64,000 nt of DNA from Thalassia testudinum (Eukaryota > Streptophyta > Magnoliopsida > Alismatales > Hydrocharitaceae). Positions 48,401 through 60,475 of the stretch are shown one piece after another. Within the stretch, counting starts at the first letter, position 1, and each line of letters begins with the position of its first letter. Where the stretch lies: the NCBI GenBank assembly GCA_037157565.1, contig JAZHRO010000012.1, forward strand, positions 9,264,501 to 9,328,500, given 5' to 3'. The translations under genes were made by a program, and so were the position numbers. The notes under the pieces are model-generated. The model saw only the letters and a program-made list of their open reading frames with translations, made no database searches and had not been told where the DNA came from.

Positions 48401-49140
48401 GTAAATCCATCTCCTGATTCTACAACCACAAGAAAATTGTAATGCAACAAATGTTGTATTGCTATATATTTGAAATGTGTAATACAATTTCATAGTGCAG
48501 CCATAGTTTTTATTGGGAAAGACTTAATAGGTGTAAAACAACTATCACAATGCAAAACATGTATTGTATTGCGAATGACTTAAGATGTGTAATACAACTT
48601 TCACGACAAACGTGTCAAATTAGTAATCTACCATGCTTATTGTATTAAGGTTTATTGTAATACTATTATTGTATTACAACTATTGTAGCAAAACTTACAT
48701 ATGGGCACTTTTATATTACAAAGTACAGCATTGTTTATTCTTCTACTTATTATATTACAATGTGCGTAATACGACATTCATTACCGTAAGGACATATTAC
48801 ACCTTACATGGTGGTTTAGAATTTCATTTATGGTAATACAAAGATTGTAATACAACTATCCACTTATTGTGATAGTGAAAAATCAACCTTCATTGATAGT
48901 ATTACAACTCTTGAAGGAAGACTTACTTATGTGCATGTTCGAATTCAAGTTTTAAAGATTGATATATGTAAATCTTATTGTATTACAACATGTGTAGTAC
49001 AACATTCATTGTCGCTTGGACGTATTACACCTTAGATAGTGGTTTAGAATATGACCTATTGTATTACAACGTTAGTAATACAGCTATCTACTTATTGTGA
49101 TAGTAAATGATCAAGCTTCATTGTGTTTACTCAACTTCGT
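48401..49140. repeat. Block of repeated TATTACA/TGTAATA words
   Basis: The words TATTACA, GTAATACAA and their complements occur more than twenty times. Two units of about 145 bp (about 48750-48890 and 48978-49125) are clear diverged copies about 228 bp apart. Both contain CATTCATT, then ACATATTACACCTTA or a variant, GTGGTTTAGAAT and CACTTATTGTGATAGT or a variant. There is no protein-coding frame beyond chance. Confidence 0.65.
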
Positions 49141-50377
49141 AGAACATAAGGAACATTCTACCTAACATGGATGTTCTAGGATATCTAGAGACATCATTTT
49201 CATACTTACAAACAAAAACTAAAATCAAGACAAAAGGTATAAACTAAAATTATCAAAAAACATTCATATAAAAATACCTAGAATGGAATCTGCACGAACA
49301 AAGGATCTATCAATATTCTCGCATATATCCATGCAATCCATAAATCCTGGTAATAAGAAAAAAATCAACGTGAACATGTCCTAGTGATAAGAGAAGTTTG
49401 TGTACTATACCATTATCAATACAGATTTATGTAATACTACATGTTTAGAAAAATACCTGTGTGTGGAGGTCGAGCGCACAAGTTGAACTTAGTATCGAAG
49501 TGTTCAGAGACACTGCTTCAATGATAACAATATTTTTTCTTATTCCTTCTCACATGTAAACAATGGATAGAAAAAAAAATAGAAAGACTATCATCTGTTA
49601 TACCAAAGATGATCCTTCCGATAACTTCAGGGAATACATAGTAATTACATTAAATAGATTATAATTTATAATTTTTGTAAATTAAGGAAACCACCTCTAA
49701 TGTATGGTTTCCAATACCTTAGTCGAAGTGGGAGTACGGTATTGGAAACTACTGTTTATGATCAAACGGCACATAATGTGTGCTTAATTTTGATCTTTTG
49801 AGTACAATGCTCAAAAGATACTTTTCCTATATATGTGTGTGTGTGTGTGTGTGTATAAAAGAAAGAGAAGCTACCTTCTAAGATCAAGAACGAACATAGG
49901 ACTTTGTGTGTGTATGTGGTGCGAGGTGGGTCAAAAACCTCTTTTATTTTTGTATTGCAAGAACGTTTCCCAAAGATTTAAGAAACTTTTAGAGTGCCCT
50001 TCATCCACACTTTGATTTTAAGGTCGAGGTTTTTCCTCGACTTAAGAAATTTAGCCTCTTTATCTCCTACAATAGCAATATTTGGGAAGTAATATACATT
50101 TTTTAGGGTTTTTACATCAATTTCACTAAAAATCATTGAAATTATTTTTTTACAATTGTGTTGTAAATATTGCTATTAATGCCATTGTGAAACTTACTCT
50201 GTTAATCCACTAACCATGGTTAGATAAAAGTTGACTCAAGTTAAGTTAAAAGTGTTAATTTCAAAGAGAAATGAACTATGGTAATTTAATTCAGTTTTAT
50301 AGATGGATTAGACAATTAGGATTCTTTTCTTCTCATTCATCTTCGTCATTCCTTCTCCTTCCTCTCAACCTCTCCAT
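49141..50377. other. AT-rich region without assigned element
   Basis: No gene or recognisable repeat family. It holds a hairpin ATCTTTTGAG/CTCAAAAGAT at 49793-49819, a nearby GGTTTCC...GGAAACT inverted pair (49707-49759), and a (TG)n run at 49834-49854. It may be older intergenic DNA between insertions. Confidence 0.4.
49834..49854. repeat. (TG)n microsatellite
   Basis: About ten TG units after ATATA. It creates a run of Cys-Val codons in one frame, which is not a gene. Confidence 0.95.
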
Positions 50378-52084
50378 TGCTGGTAAGCACATTTTGCATG
50401 GTAGAAATCAGGGTTTAGAGGAATCCATCGTCGTAGTCGCAAAACTTGTTAGCAAATACAATTTTATCGAAACTCCAAGGGAGTCCAGGGTCAAACACAA
50501 GAAGGCGACGTTTACCTTGCTTGAAAACTGCACTTCATTTTGTTTCTTTTTGGTATTTGAGGTTTTGTTTTTTTTTTTTGTTTTTGAAATAAAAAGACAA
50601 GTAGAATAATTTCCCAAGAGAGATGGAACAAATACGATATATTACACAATTGTCTATTACAATAATCTACGAAAGCATAAAAAGAGAGGGACGTAAGAAG
50701 AAATAACCCGAATTGGCTATTCGGCGAGACGACGGCGCCTGCGGAAGCTTCGACAAAGGAGTTAAGGAGCGGGATGGGAGGTGAGATGCAGGAGAACGCC
50801 AAGTAGAGGAATGCTTCACCGAGGCTCTAGAATGGAGGTGAGGAGGTGGAGGTGATCTGCTACCTGAATGGAGGTGGGAGGACGGCTCCAAGGCGACCTA
50901 TGAAGGTGATGGGATGAGGGACAAATATTTGGTGGGATAAAGGAATGCTACACTAATAGGAGGCTTTTGGAGCTTGAGAGTAAGCTCTAATGGAGCTTTG
51001 GTAGGCTATTAGAGCTTAGAAGCAGGTGGGAGTAGAGTAGGTAGAGATGGTTTGGAATGAGGGGTGTAGGGGTGTTTATATGTGGTGGAATGGAGGTGAT
51101 TTGCATGCACGGGCCTTTAGTGACATTTAAAACATCGCTAAAGACCCCACAGAGACGTCGCTAAAGCACTCACGTGCCTTGCCTGGCACATGGACGCTTG
51201 GCTGCAGCTGTTGTAGGGTGCGGTGATTGTCGATTGTTGGATCAGGTGTGAATAGTTGTGATCGCGAGAGGAGGACACACGCTCGCAACCTTTTGAAATC
51301 TGCACCGTTGGCACATGCGCTGGCAGCCATCAGATGAGGCATCGCATGGCTGATGCTCGCCCGCAAATCACGCGTGCTTTGATTTGAATCGCGCGCCTAG
51401 CGCGATTGCAAGGATCTAATGGCTGCCGCCACTCCTAGTCATCTTAAATGCATACCCCAGATGGCGCGCATGCGATCTAGCATGCGCCCTCGCATCGGTG
51501 GGCGGAGTCATATCGCATGTGGAGAATCTTGATCACTCGATCGAGATTGAGTGGCCCTATTGCAGCTGGCACTGTAGCGGGCACGGCGAATCGCAGCTCG
51601 AACTCACGCTTGCTATTTAAGAGCGCTCGTCCTCACCATTGTGCCAAAGCGACGCTTTGTCGAGCGAAGGGTGGTGCGGTCGCATGTGCCTTGGCCGTTG
51701 GATGAAGATCCAACGGTCGAGGTGCACCCTTGCTTGAGGCTGATGCGATGGCTCAGGTGTGGGGCAGTCTGGATGGCGCCATCTGGGTCGTCCGTCTTCT
51801 TCTTGTAGAGGGTGCTACGGAGCTCTGATCAAGGTGATTTTCACGTTGACAGACTGCGATCGTCACTCCAGATTTATCCGTACGGTCGGATTCTTCATCC
51901 GAAGCTCGTAAAGATGTCGCACTACCTCTGACCATGTAAAATGGAAGAATTAATATACATAATATACAACTCTCCTAAATGCCATGCAATGGATGTTATG
52001 TAGTATTTATAACATGATATGCAATGATAAGCCTATGAACTATCATAAATAAGAATTTTATCATGAATTCATATGTGTTTATCA
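50378..52084 (-). repeat. LTR of a Y/X-like element (minus strand)
   Basis: 1,707 bp. On the minus strand it starts TGATAAACACATATGAATTC at 52084, directly after the hairpin-purine module, so it is a 3' LTR, and it ends CTTACCAGCA at 50378. The minus-strand TATA box CATATAAACACC is at 51072-51083, with CTTTAGTGA/TCGCTAAAG at 51115-51143 just upstream of it. The target duplication cannot be tested because the other end of the element is missing. Confidence 0.8.
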
Positions 52085-52690
52085 TACCCCCATGCTTACT
52101 TTTTGCTAGTCCCTAGCAAAATTAACCTAAATGCTATGTATAAAAGTAGAATCAGGATTCGATTATTTAGGCAAAATTTGTTGATTGCTTTAGAAAATCT
52201 CAACCTCAAGACCTAATTACAAAAACTCAACAGTGCCCAGGTGCCTACCAGAATGCAGACCGTCCAAGCTCTCACCTTATTTAAAAAGAGAAGATACACA
52301 ATTTTTTTTCTTGTTTTTCTTCTTTTCTAATTTTTTTTGTACCTTTGGAGTTTGCCAGTTCTGGGATAACTTTTTATGGCTACCTGACCCGCTCAAGACT
52401 TGAAAAGGACTCTAAATGCTAAGCATCAGTGAAAAGAGTGAAAGACTCACTAGGCGGCCATTAAAACGAACTTCAGGTTTCTACGGCCTTAGGTGACCTT
52501 GCCTAGAGTTTTATCTTTTCGAACGGTAGCTTTCTCCCTACTTTTATTTATGGGGTCAACACAAGGGCGAACTCACAGTATATCTCCCTGATTTTTCTAC
52601 TTCCCCACTTCTTTCCTAAGAGTTTTAGAAATTATTGTGCATTTTTGTGAGCCGGGCTTTGGACAACTGGCCAATTAAAAAAATGAATAT
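52085..52690 (-). mobile_element. 3' tail of the same minus-strand element
   Basis: The terminal hairpin TTTTGCTAG-TCC-CTAGCAAAA (52101-52121, loop GGA on the minus strand) is followed by tail words that match 23250-23734 plus 31221-31290. It ends near 52690 against the D1 unit. Non-coding. Confidence 0.75.
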
Positions 52691-52818
52691 TCAAAATTCT
52701 GACCTAAGCATTCCTCTACGCAGTTTTTATTTATATTAACTTAAACCCAAGTGTTAAAATCATCATAATTCTGGTTAATTTTGCTAGGGACTAGCAAAAC
52801 TTTAGCTTGGGGGTACGA
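52691..52818 (+). mobile_element. 3' tail and purine module before LTR D1
   Basis: The ACCTAAGCATTCCTCTACG words are followed by a perfect hairpin TTTTGCTAG-GGA-CTAGCAAAA (52779-52799) and AGCTTGGGGGTACGA. It is near-identical to 55696-55815. Confidence 0.75.
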
Positions 52819-53737
52819 TGAGAGGCTCATCATGGCTTCTAATTATCCCTAATTAACTAGTCTTCCTAGTTAATTAGCTAGGAATATGTATATATATGGG
52901 TTAGTTATAGAATAAGGGATAAATCATTAAGGACATTAAATAAGTTTAAAATGCTAAATTATTAGCCAATTAATATTATTAATAATTTAATTAATAAATG
53001 GACTCAAAATATCATTAACTATTTACATAATTAATGTATTAATTAACTTAAGTATAATTTATACCTAAGTATGTAATAACTTAAGTAATTTTACTTAATT
53101 AAATAAATTAAGCTAAAAAGGTCAAAAACGTAAATCCAAGGTTTAAATATAATAATTGTCTAATTTATAATCATATATAAAAACTTGAAAAAGATTTATG
53201 TTAAAATAAGCATTGAAAACCTTAGTTTACGTTTTAGTCCCTAAGTTTTATTTCAATCAAGTCCTTTTTCTTCACTTAGGTCCTTAGCTTTCCGTGCAAA
53301 TAGGTCCCTATATACATCTTCTTCCTCTTCATTTCTTCTTCAGCCATTTCAACAGCTGACGACAGGAGGTGCTAACACCTGCCGATCACCATCCATCTGA
53401 CGCTTGTTCACCTCTGCCAAGCTCCTGGAGCTTGCGCTCACCACCACATTTTCATCCATCGGTCTGGATGAAGCTACAATCCTATTTAGGATTTGAAGTT
53501 AACCTCACCGACGTCGAAGACGCCGGTGGTTACTTCGCACCTAGACATTACTCCATCCAGATTTACCCTCCTCCTCAGTCGCCGCAACCTATAAATACCC
53601 CCTACCTTCTGATTTCAAGGGGTTAGCTCCCTTCCCTCTTCCCCCCACTGAGCTAGCAGATAGGCTATTCGCTCCAAATCTGGCGACCTTCCTTCGCTTC
53701 CACCGTCTTCCTTTGATCATTTCCACTTGTCTAGATT
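52819..53737 (+). repeat. Truncated LTR D1
   Basis: It starts TGAGAGGCTCATCATGG. It is very similar to the first 920 bp of D2 (55816 on). The TATA box CTATAAATAC is at 53589-53598. It stops at about 53737, after CTTCCACCGTC and CCACTTGTC, where D2 continues. Confidence 0.75.
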
Positions 53738-53834
53738 TCTAAATTTTTGGAATAAAGGAAGAAGAAATCTTCTAATTACTTCTATTGTTTTTCATTTCTA
53801 CTCGGGACTAGCAAAACTTAGGCATGGGGACATT
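53738..53834 (+). mobile_element. 3' tail and purine motif of element E
   Basis: A short AT-rich stretch, then GGGACTAGCAAAA (only the right arm of the hairpin is kept) and CTTAGGCATGGGGACATT before the next LTR. Confidence 0.6.
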
Positions 53835-55652
53835 TGATAAGTCTACTTTTGTGGACTATTATTTACCTTAAGTACTATTTAAGTATTTGTTCTTAGTTGT
53901 TAATTAATTAGGAGTATATGACAATTCACCTTGGCCTGCATTTAATTTTATGCTTCAATTTTACATTTAATAACATATGATATGATAATATAATTTATCT
54001 GACGAATGCAAGCTAGGTGAAGAGTCTAGACGTGCAATTCTGCGTCTATAAGACGTCTGGAGATCAGTATGGATATCTGGGAAATTGTCATCACAAGTTC
54101 CTATTTCTACATATTTTAAGACATCTGATGATGAAGTCAAACGTCTAATATAGAATGGCTAATGCTTATCCATCAGTTTCAACCACTCGCGATGTTCGCA
54201 AGTGGTTGGCGAAGCCGGCAACAGGCAGAACAGATGGGGGGATTTTTTTTTAAAGAGAGAAAACTTACACACCAGAGAAGAATCCTTCCCCCCTCGGCGG
54301 GGATCTCCTCCTTCCTCAACCACCGTGGAACAAGCGCACACCATGAACTCTAGCATGCACCGTGGCTAGAATGTACTCGTCCGCCCTTCGCCTGCCTTGG
54401 TGTGCGCGGTGACAGAGCACACACCATCACCGCTACCTACCTGCAACCATCCTCTTCCTCTTCTTTTCCACCACCTGCAACTCAACGCACCCGCACCCAT
54501 CATCATCTTCACTGCAACCATCCTCCACCATCAAACCCGCAGCCACAGCAACCTACATGCACTTGAGCATGCCATCCCCACTTCCTTCACCACACACGCA
54601 CACAGCACCACCCCCTTCCTCTTCTTTTCCTTCTTCTTCCCCTATTTGCACCCAACAAGAACCCAAATCATAGCCTACTCTAGCTGTGCGCCACATGTGA
54701 CCACTCCATCTCCAGCCTCCTCGCTCCTGCGTGTGAGCATGCACCAGCAGTGCAACCAGTGCCTCTACGCCGTTCCACCAGCAGCATCTCACCTGCGCAC
54801 AACCGCACGCATGCAGGCCAGCAGCGTGCTTCCATCAGTGGCCAGCAGTGCGTGGCCGCATGTATTCTAGCAGGCCAACAGTGCACGCAAGGCCACACAC
54901 ATCTCTAGTAGGCCAGCAGCCCCTCTGCCACGCCATCACACACACGTACGCCTCCTCGCGTCGCCTGCCGCAAGTAGCAAGAAATAAGCCACATTCACTG
55001 GCGTTCTCTTCCTCCTCCGTCTAGCCGCCGCCGGCCACCTCCGGCCGCTGTGTCACCACCATCGCGAAGGCCGCACCTCAGAGACCCACCATTGGCGACC
55101 ACACCGTCCGCCATCTCCTCCTCCGCACGTGCAAGCAGGGCATTCGTTTCCCCTATTTTGCTATAGTAACGGGCATATTAATATTTACGTTATGTGCCAT
55201 TGTGAAACTTCCTATTCATTTATTTACCAAATTAATATATTAAGGTGAATTTGCATGCATATCTCTCTATTCTTGATAAATTACTTTTGATTGAGTATCT
55301 CATGAATTAGATAAGAGCATGCCACATTGATTATCGCAAATAAGGAATGTTTTACGGGAAATTAGTAATTACCTTGATTATCATTACCAAGATCATTAGA
55401 ATATTATATTATGGTAATTTCACATATAGACACCTACATTCCTGATTAATTATTTAGATTAAGAGTTTATGTGAGAAAGTGAGTTGCAATAATTAGTATG
55501 TACATCTGATGATATTCCTGAACAAATAAGGCATTCAATAGGCTAATTCCTCCCTGTAGAGACGGCTTAACTATTTTCGTGGTTAGATTCTGAGAATTAA
55601 AATGTTTTGAAAAGCGATTTTCTACCATGCGATCACATACAATGACATGTCA
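53835..55652 (+). repeat. LTR E
   Basis: It starts TGATAAGTCTACTTTTGTGG. It has a GC-rich middle (54300-55140) with His/Pro/Thr-rich spurious frames and an AT-rich end. The right end is uncertain; a CA near 55652 followed by TTTTATGC could be the end plus a decayed primer site. No target duplication was found. Confidence 0.5.
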
Positions 55653-55815
55653 TTTTATGCTAAAGTTTTTATCGAAAATGAAGATTGCTCTTTCACTAAC
55701 CTAAGCATTCCTCTACGTAGTTTTTATTTATATTAATTTAAACCTAAGTGCTAAAATCATCATATTTCTGGTTAATTTTGCTAGGGACTAGCAAAACTTT
55801 GGCTTGGGGGTACGA
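55653..55815 (+). mobile_element. 3' tail and purine module before LTR D2
   Basis: From about 55696 it matches 52701-52818. A perfect hairpin TTTTGCTAG-GGA-CTAGCAAAA is at 55776-55796, and GGCTTGGGGGTACGA abuts the LTR. Confidence 0.7.
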
Positions 55816-57551
55816 TGAGAGGCTCATCATGGCTTCTAATTATCCCTAATTAACTAGTCTTCCTAGTTAATTAGCTATGAATATGTATATATATGGGTTA
55901 ATTATATAATAAGGGATAAATCATTAAAGGACCTTAAAATAAGTTAAAAATGCTAAATTATTAGCCAATTAATATTATTAATAATTTAATTAATAAATGA
56001 ACTCGAAATATCATTAACTATTTACCTAATTAATGTATTAATTAACTTAAGTATAATTTATACATAAGTATGTAATAACTTAAGTAATTTTACTTAATTA
56101 AATAAATTAAGCTAAAAAGGTCAAAAATGTAAATCCAAGGTTTAAATATAATAATTGTCTAATTTATAATCATATATAAAAAGTTGAAAAAGATTTATGT
56201 TAAAATAAGCCTTGAAAACCTTAGTTTACATTTTAGTCCCTAAGTTTTATTTCAATCGAGTCCTTATTCTGCACTTAGGTCCTTATCTTTCCCTGCAAAT
56301 AGGTCCCTATATACATCTTCTTCCTCTTCATTTCTTCTTCAGCCATTTCAACGGCTGACGACAGGAGGTGCTAACACCCGTCGATCACTGTCTATCTGAC
56401 GCTTGTTCACCTCTGCCAAGTTCCTAGAGCGTACGCTCACCATCGCCTTTTCATCCATCGGTCTGGATGAAGCTACAATCCTATTTAGGGTTTGAAGTTA
56501 ACCTCACCGGCGTCGGAGAAGATGCTGGTGGTTACTTCACACCTAGACATTACTCCATCCAGATTCACCCTCCTCCTCAGCCGTCGCAACCTATAAATAC
56601 CCCCCCCCCCCACCTCTTCAATTTTAAGGGGTTAGCTCCCTTCCCTCTTCCCCCCACTGAGCTAGCAGATAGGCTATTCGCTCCAAATCCGGCGACCTTC
56701 CTCCGCTTCCACCATCTTCCTCTGATCATCTCCACTTGTCCCTGATCTCCACCGTCGCCCGCTGAGTCTTCTGACGAAGTGCCGACGTTAGACTTCATCT
56801 CTACGCCTCGCCTACAACCACCGGACTTCTTCCTCCATCCCTCTGATTTCTTCCTCCGTTAAGGACCTTCGACGGAGACTCCTTACCCCCTTCGTCCAGG
56901 TTGCAGTAGGTTATGTAAGTTAGAGTAATTACAATAGTTAATTAGTTAGTTTAGCTAGAATTAATGCTAGATATTTCCGTCGTCTTCCTCATCTCTGGCG
57001 AGCTCTTTGAGCTTGACTGGAGCATATTTTTATCTTTCTAATTCACTAATCACCTTCTTTAAACTTTCATGATCATCTCTAACACATTAATTCCCTAATT
57101 TTATCACCTATATGCCTAATCCATCTCCACCTTCACCGGTTGCTTCCGCTATCTATGGCGAAGGTAACTGAGGGCAATTCACCTCCACTGGGGCCCTCCA
57201 TCACGTAATCATCATCTAAGGGCCTCAATCTTCACCTTAATTTGATTAATAATCATTCACATATTAAACGCCTAAAATTCATTCAACCTCCTGAGCTCGC
57301 TGTCAATGGTGGCTTAGGAGGAGTTTCTCCACCTAATTAGTCACCTGTATATAATCGCCACATCCCACTGATTAGTTCTCTCTACTCAATTGAGTGAGAG
57401 AACTTGTCTTGAGTTCCAGTGAACTCAGATTGCACTCATTGGCAATTCATTGCATATCTTTTAGTTTAATCATTAATTAAGTGAATTATTGAGATCCTGA
57501 GGTTCCTTGTGACCTCAGGAAACTTTTCAGAACTTCCATGGCCTATTTTAA
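55816..57551 (+). repeat. LTR D2
   Basis: It starts TGAGAGGCTCATCATGG, with a TATA box CTATAAATAC at 56591-56600 followed by a run of 12 C. It runs to about 57551, where minus-strand LTR F begins, and its own end is not in the window. The region 57000-57550 is non-coding and contains GAGAGAACTTGTC/GAGTTCCAGTGAACTC inverted words. Confidence 0.7.
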
Positions 57552-58447
57552 TGATCCATTGTTGGAAAGTGCTGAATCAGGTTTTAAAAGTATTACGTTG
57601 TAGTACAGCTGAAAAAGCGTTCAAAACAGATATAATTTTATTACTCGAAAAGATTTCCGAGATCGAACACAGGGAGCAAATTGGTATTTAGAAATCAAGA
57701 TCACAATTTTTACTGAAAGAAATTGCAATAATAGCAGTATCAGAGTGCAAAAAGATGGGAGTAAAATGGTGATGTAGATCACCAAATACTCCTACAATAT
57801 CACCAAATGATTCAATGTAAAAATATGCAATGAGGCTAAATCTATCGTATGATTCTTTAATCAGACAACTTAAATGTCTGATTGCTTTTCTCTTTCTTTG
57901 CCTCGATCTTCTCTTTCCTCCTTCTTCTTTCTTTGGCTTTCTTCTATTCGTCTCTTTTCTCTTTGGCTTTCTCTGTCCTCTGCCTTTCTCTTCTCCTTCT
58001 TCTTCCTTCTTTAGCTACTTCTTTTCTTTCTCTGGCGTCTGCCTTCTCTTTCTCCTCTTTGCCTTGCCTTAAGCCCTGTGGTTCTCTCCTTCTTCAGATT
58101 CTTCCTTCAGCTCCTGCTCTTTCTCTGAATGCGACTAAGTGTCGAAGGTGAACTCCTCAGAGCAAAACCCCCCTTCCCTTGCATAGCTCTCTTCTCTCTT
58201 TCTCTCTTTTCTATTTCAGAACCGCTCTCCCAGAGCCTTTAACCGGTCGGGTAATCGGACCTAACGGAGACCCGGGTCCAGGCTCACCGGCGTGTGTGAT
58301 GAGCGAGGAGTGAACAGGTCAGGTAGTCGGGTCGTGGCAAGGTCCGCGTATTAGGTGTCACGAACGAGTCCGTGAGAGAGGGGAGGAGGACCTCACCCTC
58401 AATGTTGGAGGCGATAAGCCTCTAACACTTTTTACTTTATGAATATG
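57552..58447 (-). repeat. Athila-like LTR F, part 1 (3' end)
   Basis: On the minus strand it is the end of an Athila-type LTR: CAATGGATCA at 57552, the GTGTTCGATCTCGG words, the GGTGATCTACATCACCATTTT words near 57770, a CT/GAAGAA-rich tract (57890-58040) and GACCCGGGT words near 58270 as in 9420. It is split at 58447 by solo LTR G with target duplication ATATG. Confidence 0.75.
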
Positions 58448-59445
58448 TGATAGCGAAATACGCGTGATTTGTAAAAGCAGTTTTTTTAACGTCATTGTAA
58501 CACGCGAATCCGCTTTCACTTTTAAAATTTATATCCTAGATAGGGGAGTATCTAGGGTCGTCCAAGGAGGCAAAAATTGCAATAATGATTCTCTTGCTTG
58601 GAATACAATCTCAACTTTCTTTTTAATATTTTTCAATATGTAATTTTTTTTTGTATTTTGAAAAGACGAGGGCAAACGGCAGATTGTAGCGAAAAGAACT
58701 AACACCTACAAATGATTAAAAATCTAAAAGATAGAAATATCTTCTTCCTAAGCTCACTCTAGGCAAGTGTAGGCCTAGGGTAATTAGGAAGAAGAGGTGA
58801 AATAGGTGCTAGAACCAAAACAAACAACTGCAATAAAAAGCTTAAAAGAAGGCAATTTTTGATTGAGTAGAATGAGTGTTCTTTTCAAGGACAAGTAGAG
58901 GAAAGCTTCTACTAGAATTGAACAATTTAAAAGCAAGAAAAGAAACACAAATCCTCTTGTAACAATGGTGAAGAAGGTTGTCTTCTTGCTCCAAGCCTAG
59001 CTGCTCCTTGGCTTGAAAAGAGGGCCTCCTTCTTCTCCTTCCTTGAGAGCTCCTCCAAGGTGGAAGCTACCACCTTTAATGCTCTCTCCAAAGGGGTGGG
59101 CGTGCACCACCCTTAAAACTCCTCCAAGGTGGCGTGACCACCTTCAAGATCTCCTCCAAGATCTTCCTTGCCTGGCTTCTCCTTTGGCTGGCGTGACCCA
59201 AGAGAGAAGGGAAGAGGGGAAGGCACCAAGGGGACAGAATATCCCCTTAATCTTCTTCTTCTTCTTCTCTCTTGGACGTGGGATTCTTGGTGGAATATGA
59301 GAGTGAAATGGCTAGCCAAGGATGGCTTGAATGGTGGTGGGTAGTGGTCTTTTTATAGGGTAGGATGGGGGGTTAAGGTACCCCTTGAAATGGAGGGCTA
59401 GGATGGAAGGATGAGGGTGGTTGGTGATCCTATGGCTAGGGTTAG

Positions 59446-59644
59446 TTGGCGCCACCCCAAGGGGTGTTAAAGGGGGTGGTTATGGTGGTGTTGGTGTCTT
59501 TTGGTGGTGGAGAGACACCCCCATGTTGGCGCCAACATGGGGTCTTCTAGAAGGAGGGTTAGGTGGATGGTGGAGATGAGGGGGGGATTTTGGAGGGAAA
59601 AGTGGCGCCATTAAGGGGTGGTTATGGGTAGTTTTTGGCGCCAA
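59446..59644. repeat. Four TGGCGCCA-type sites, one a 24-bp palindrome
   Basis: GGCGCC occurs near 59449, 59529, 59603 and 59637, with a decayed TTGGTGCCAA-like copy near 59682. The second lies in a perfect palindrome at 59519-59542 (CCCCATGTTGGC and its complement). Confidence 0.7.
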
Positions 59645-59779
59645 TTTTAGGTGTCTTTTGGAGGTGGTGGGTAGGTTAGGTTGGTGCCAAGTAGGTTAGC
59701 TTATGTGGAGCTTAGGTGGAGCTAGTTGGGTAGAGTTGGTAGGTGGGTTTTTGGGGTAGTACAAGCCAAGGAAGTTGGA

Positions 59780-60475
59780 GCATAGCTAAGTTAAGCTAAG
59801 CTAAGCTAGATTAGCTAATGGAGGAGTAGAGGAGAAGGTGTTGGAGCTAGGGTTTGGAGAAGGGAGCTGAGGAGAAGAAGTCTGGAGCTGGAGCTGGCTG
59901 CTGCTGAAGAGGCTGGCATGGGGCTACTCTAGCTGGCTTAGCTTGCTAGTTCTTTGCTAGTTGCTAAGCCAAGCTAAAGTGAGCTAGCTTCTACCAAAAT
60001 GAGCTAAGGTGAGCTGGGTCTGGTGCTCCCGGGGAAAATCAAGCTGGTTGAGGCAGCTAAGGTAGCTTAGCTCAACTGAGTTGAGCTAAGCTGAGTCCCT
60101 GTGAGCTGGACTTGAGCTTCCTGAGCTGGGATGAATTCTTCTTCAGCTGGTTGGAGCTGAGTGGAGCTGGATGTAGCTGGATCTGAGCTGGGGTGAACTC
60201 ATGTCAACTTAGCCGAGCTAACTAGATCTCCCTGTGAACTAGTGGGAGCTGAGATGAGCTAGACTCAGCTAAGTTGAGCTGGATCTGAGCTGACTTGAGC
60301 TAGGGTGAGCTAAGGTGAACTCTCTTGAGCTGCCATCCAGCTGAGATTAGCTGAATGGAGCTGGGATGAGCTAACCCTAGTTCAAGTAAGCTAGGTTCCA
60401 GCTGCGGCGAGCTAGATCAAGTTGAGGTGAGCTGGATCAAGCTGAGGTGAGCTGGATTAGGCTGAGTTCCAGCTA
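59780..60475. repeat. AGCT-dense degenerate repeat tract
   Basis: GAGCTG, GAGCTA and AGCTAAG words recur every 8-15 bases for about 700 bp, often as GGTGAGCTGGATC or GAGCTGAG. AGCT is its own complement, so the tract looks alike on both strands. It looks like slippage-derived cryptic simple sequence inside the U3 of LTR G. Confidence 0.8.

Noticed and set aside
49833..50015. 60-codon frame starting with Cys-Val repeats
   Set aside because: The start is the translation of the (TG)n microsatellite.
54397..54870. 157-codon frame in LTR E resembling a His/Pro/Thr-rich protein
   Set aside because: Low-complexity GC-rich LTR sequence, with frames on the opposite strand too and no domain.
59013..59300. 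Possible small plant gene near CTCCTTCCTTGAGAGC
   Set aside because: It lies within solo LTR G between its target duplications, with short repeated CTCCAAGGTGG words. It is not conserved as a protein with any domain I know.
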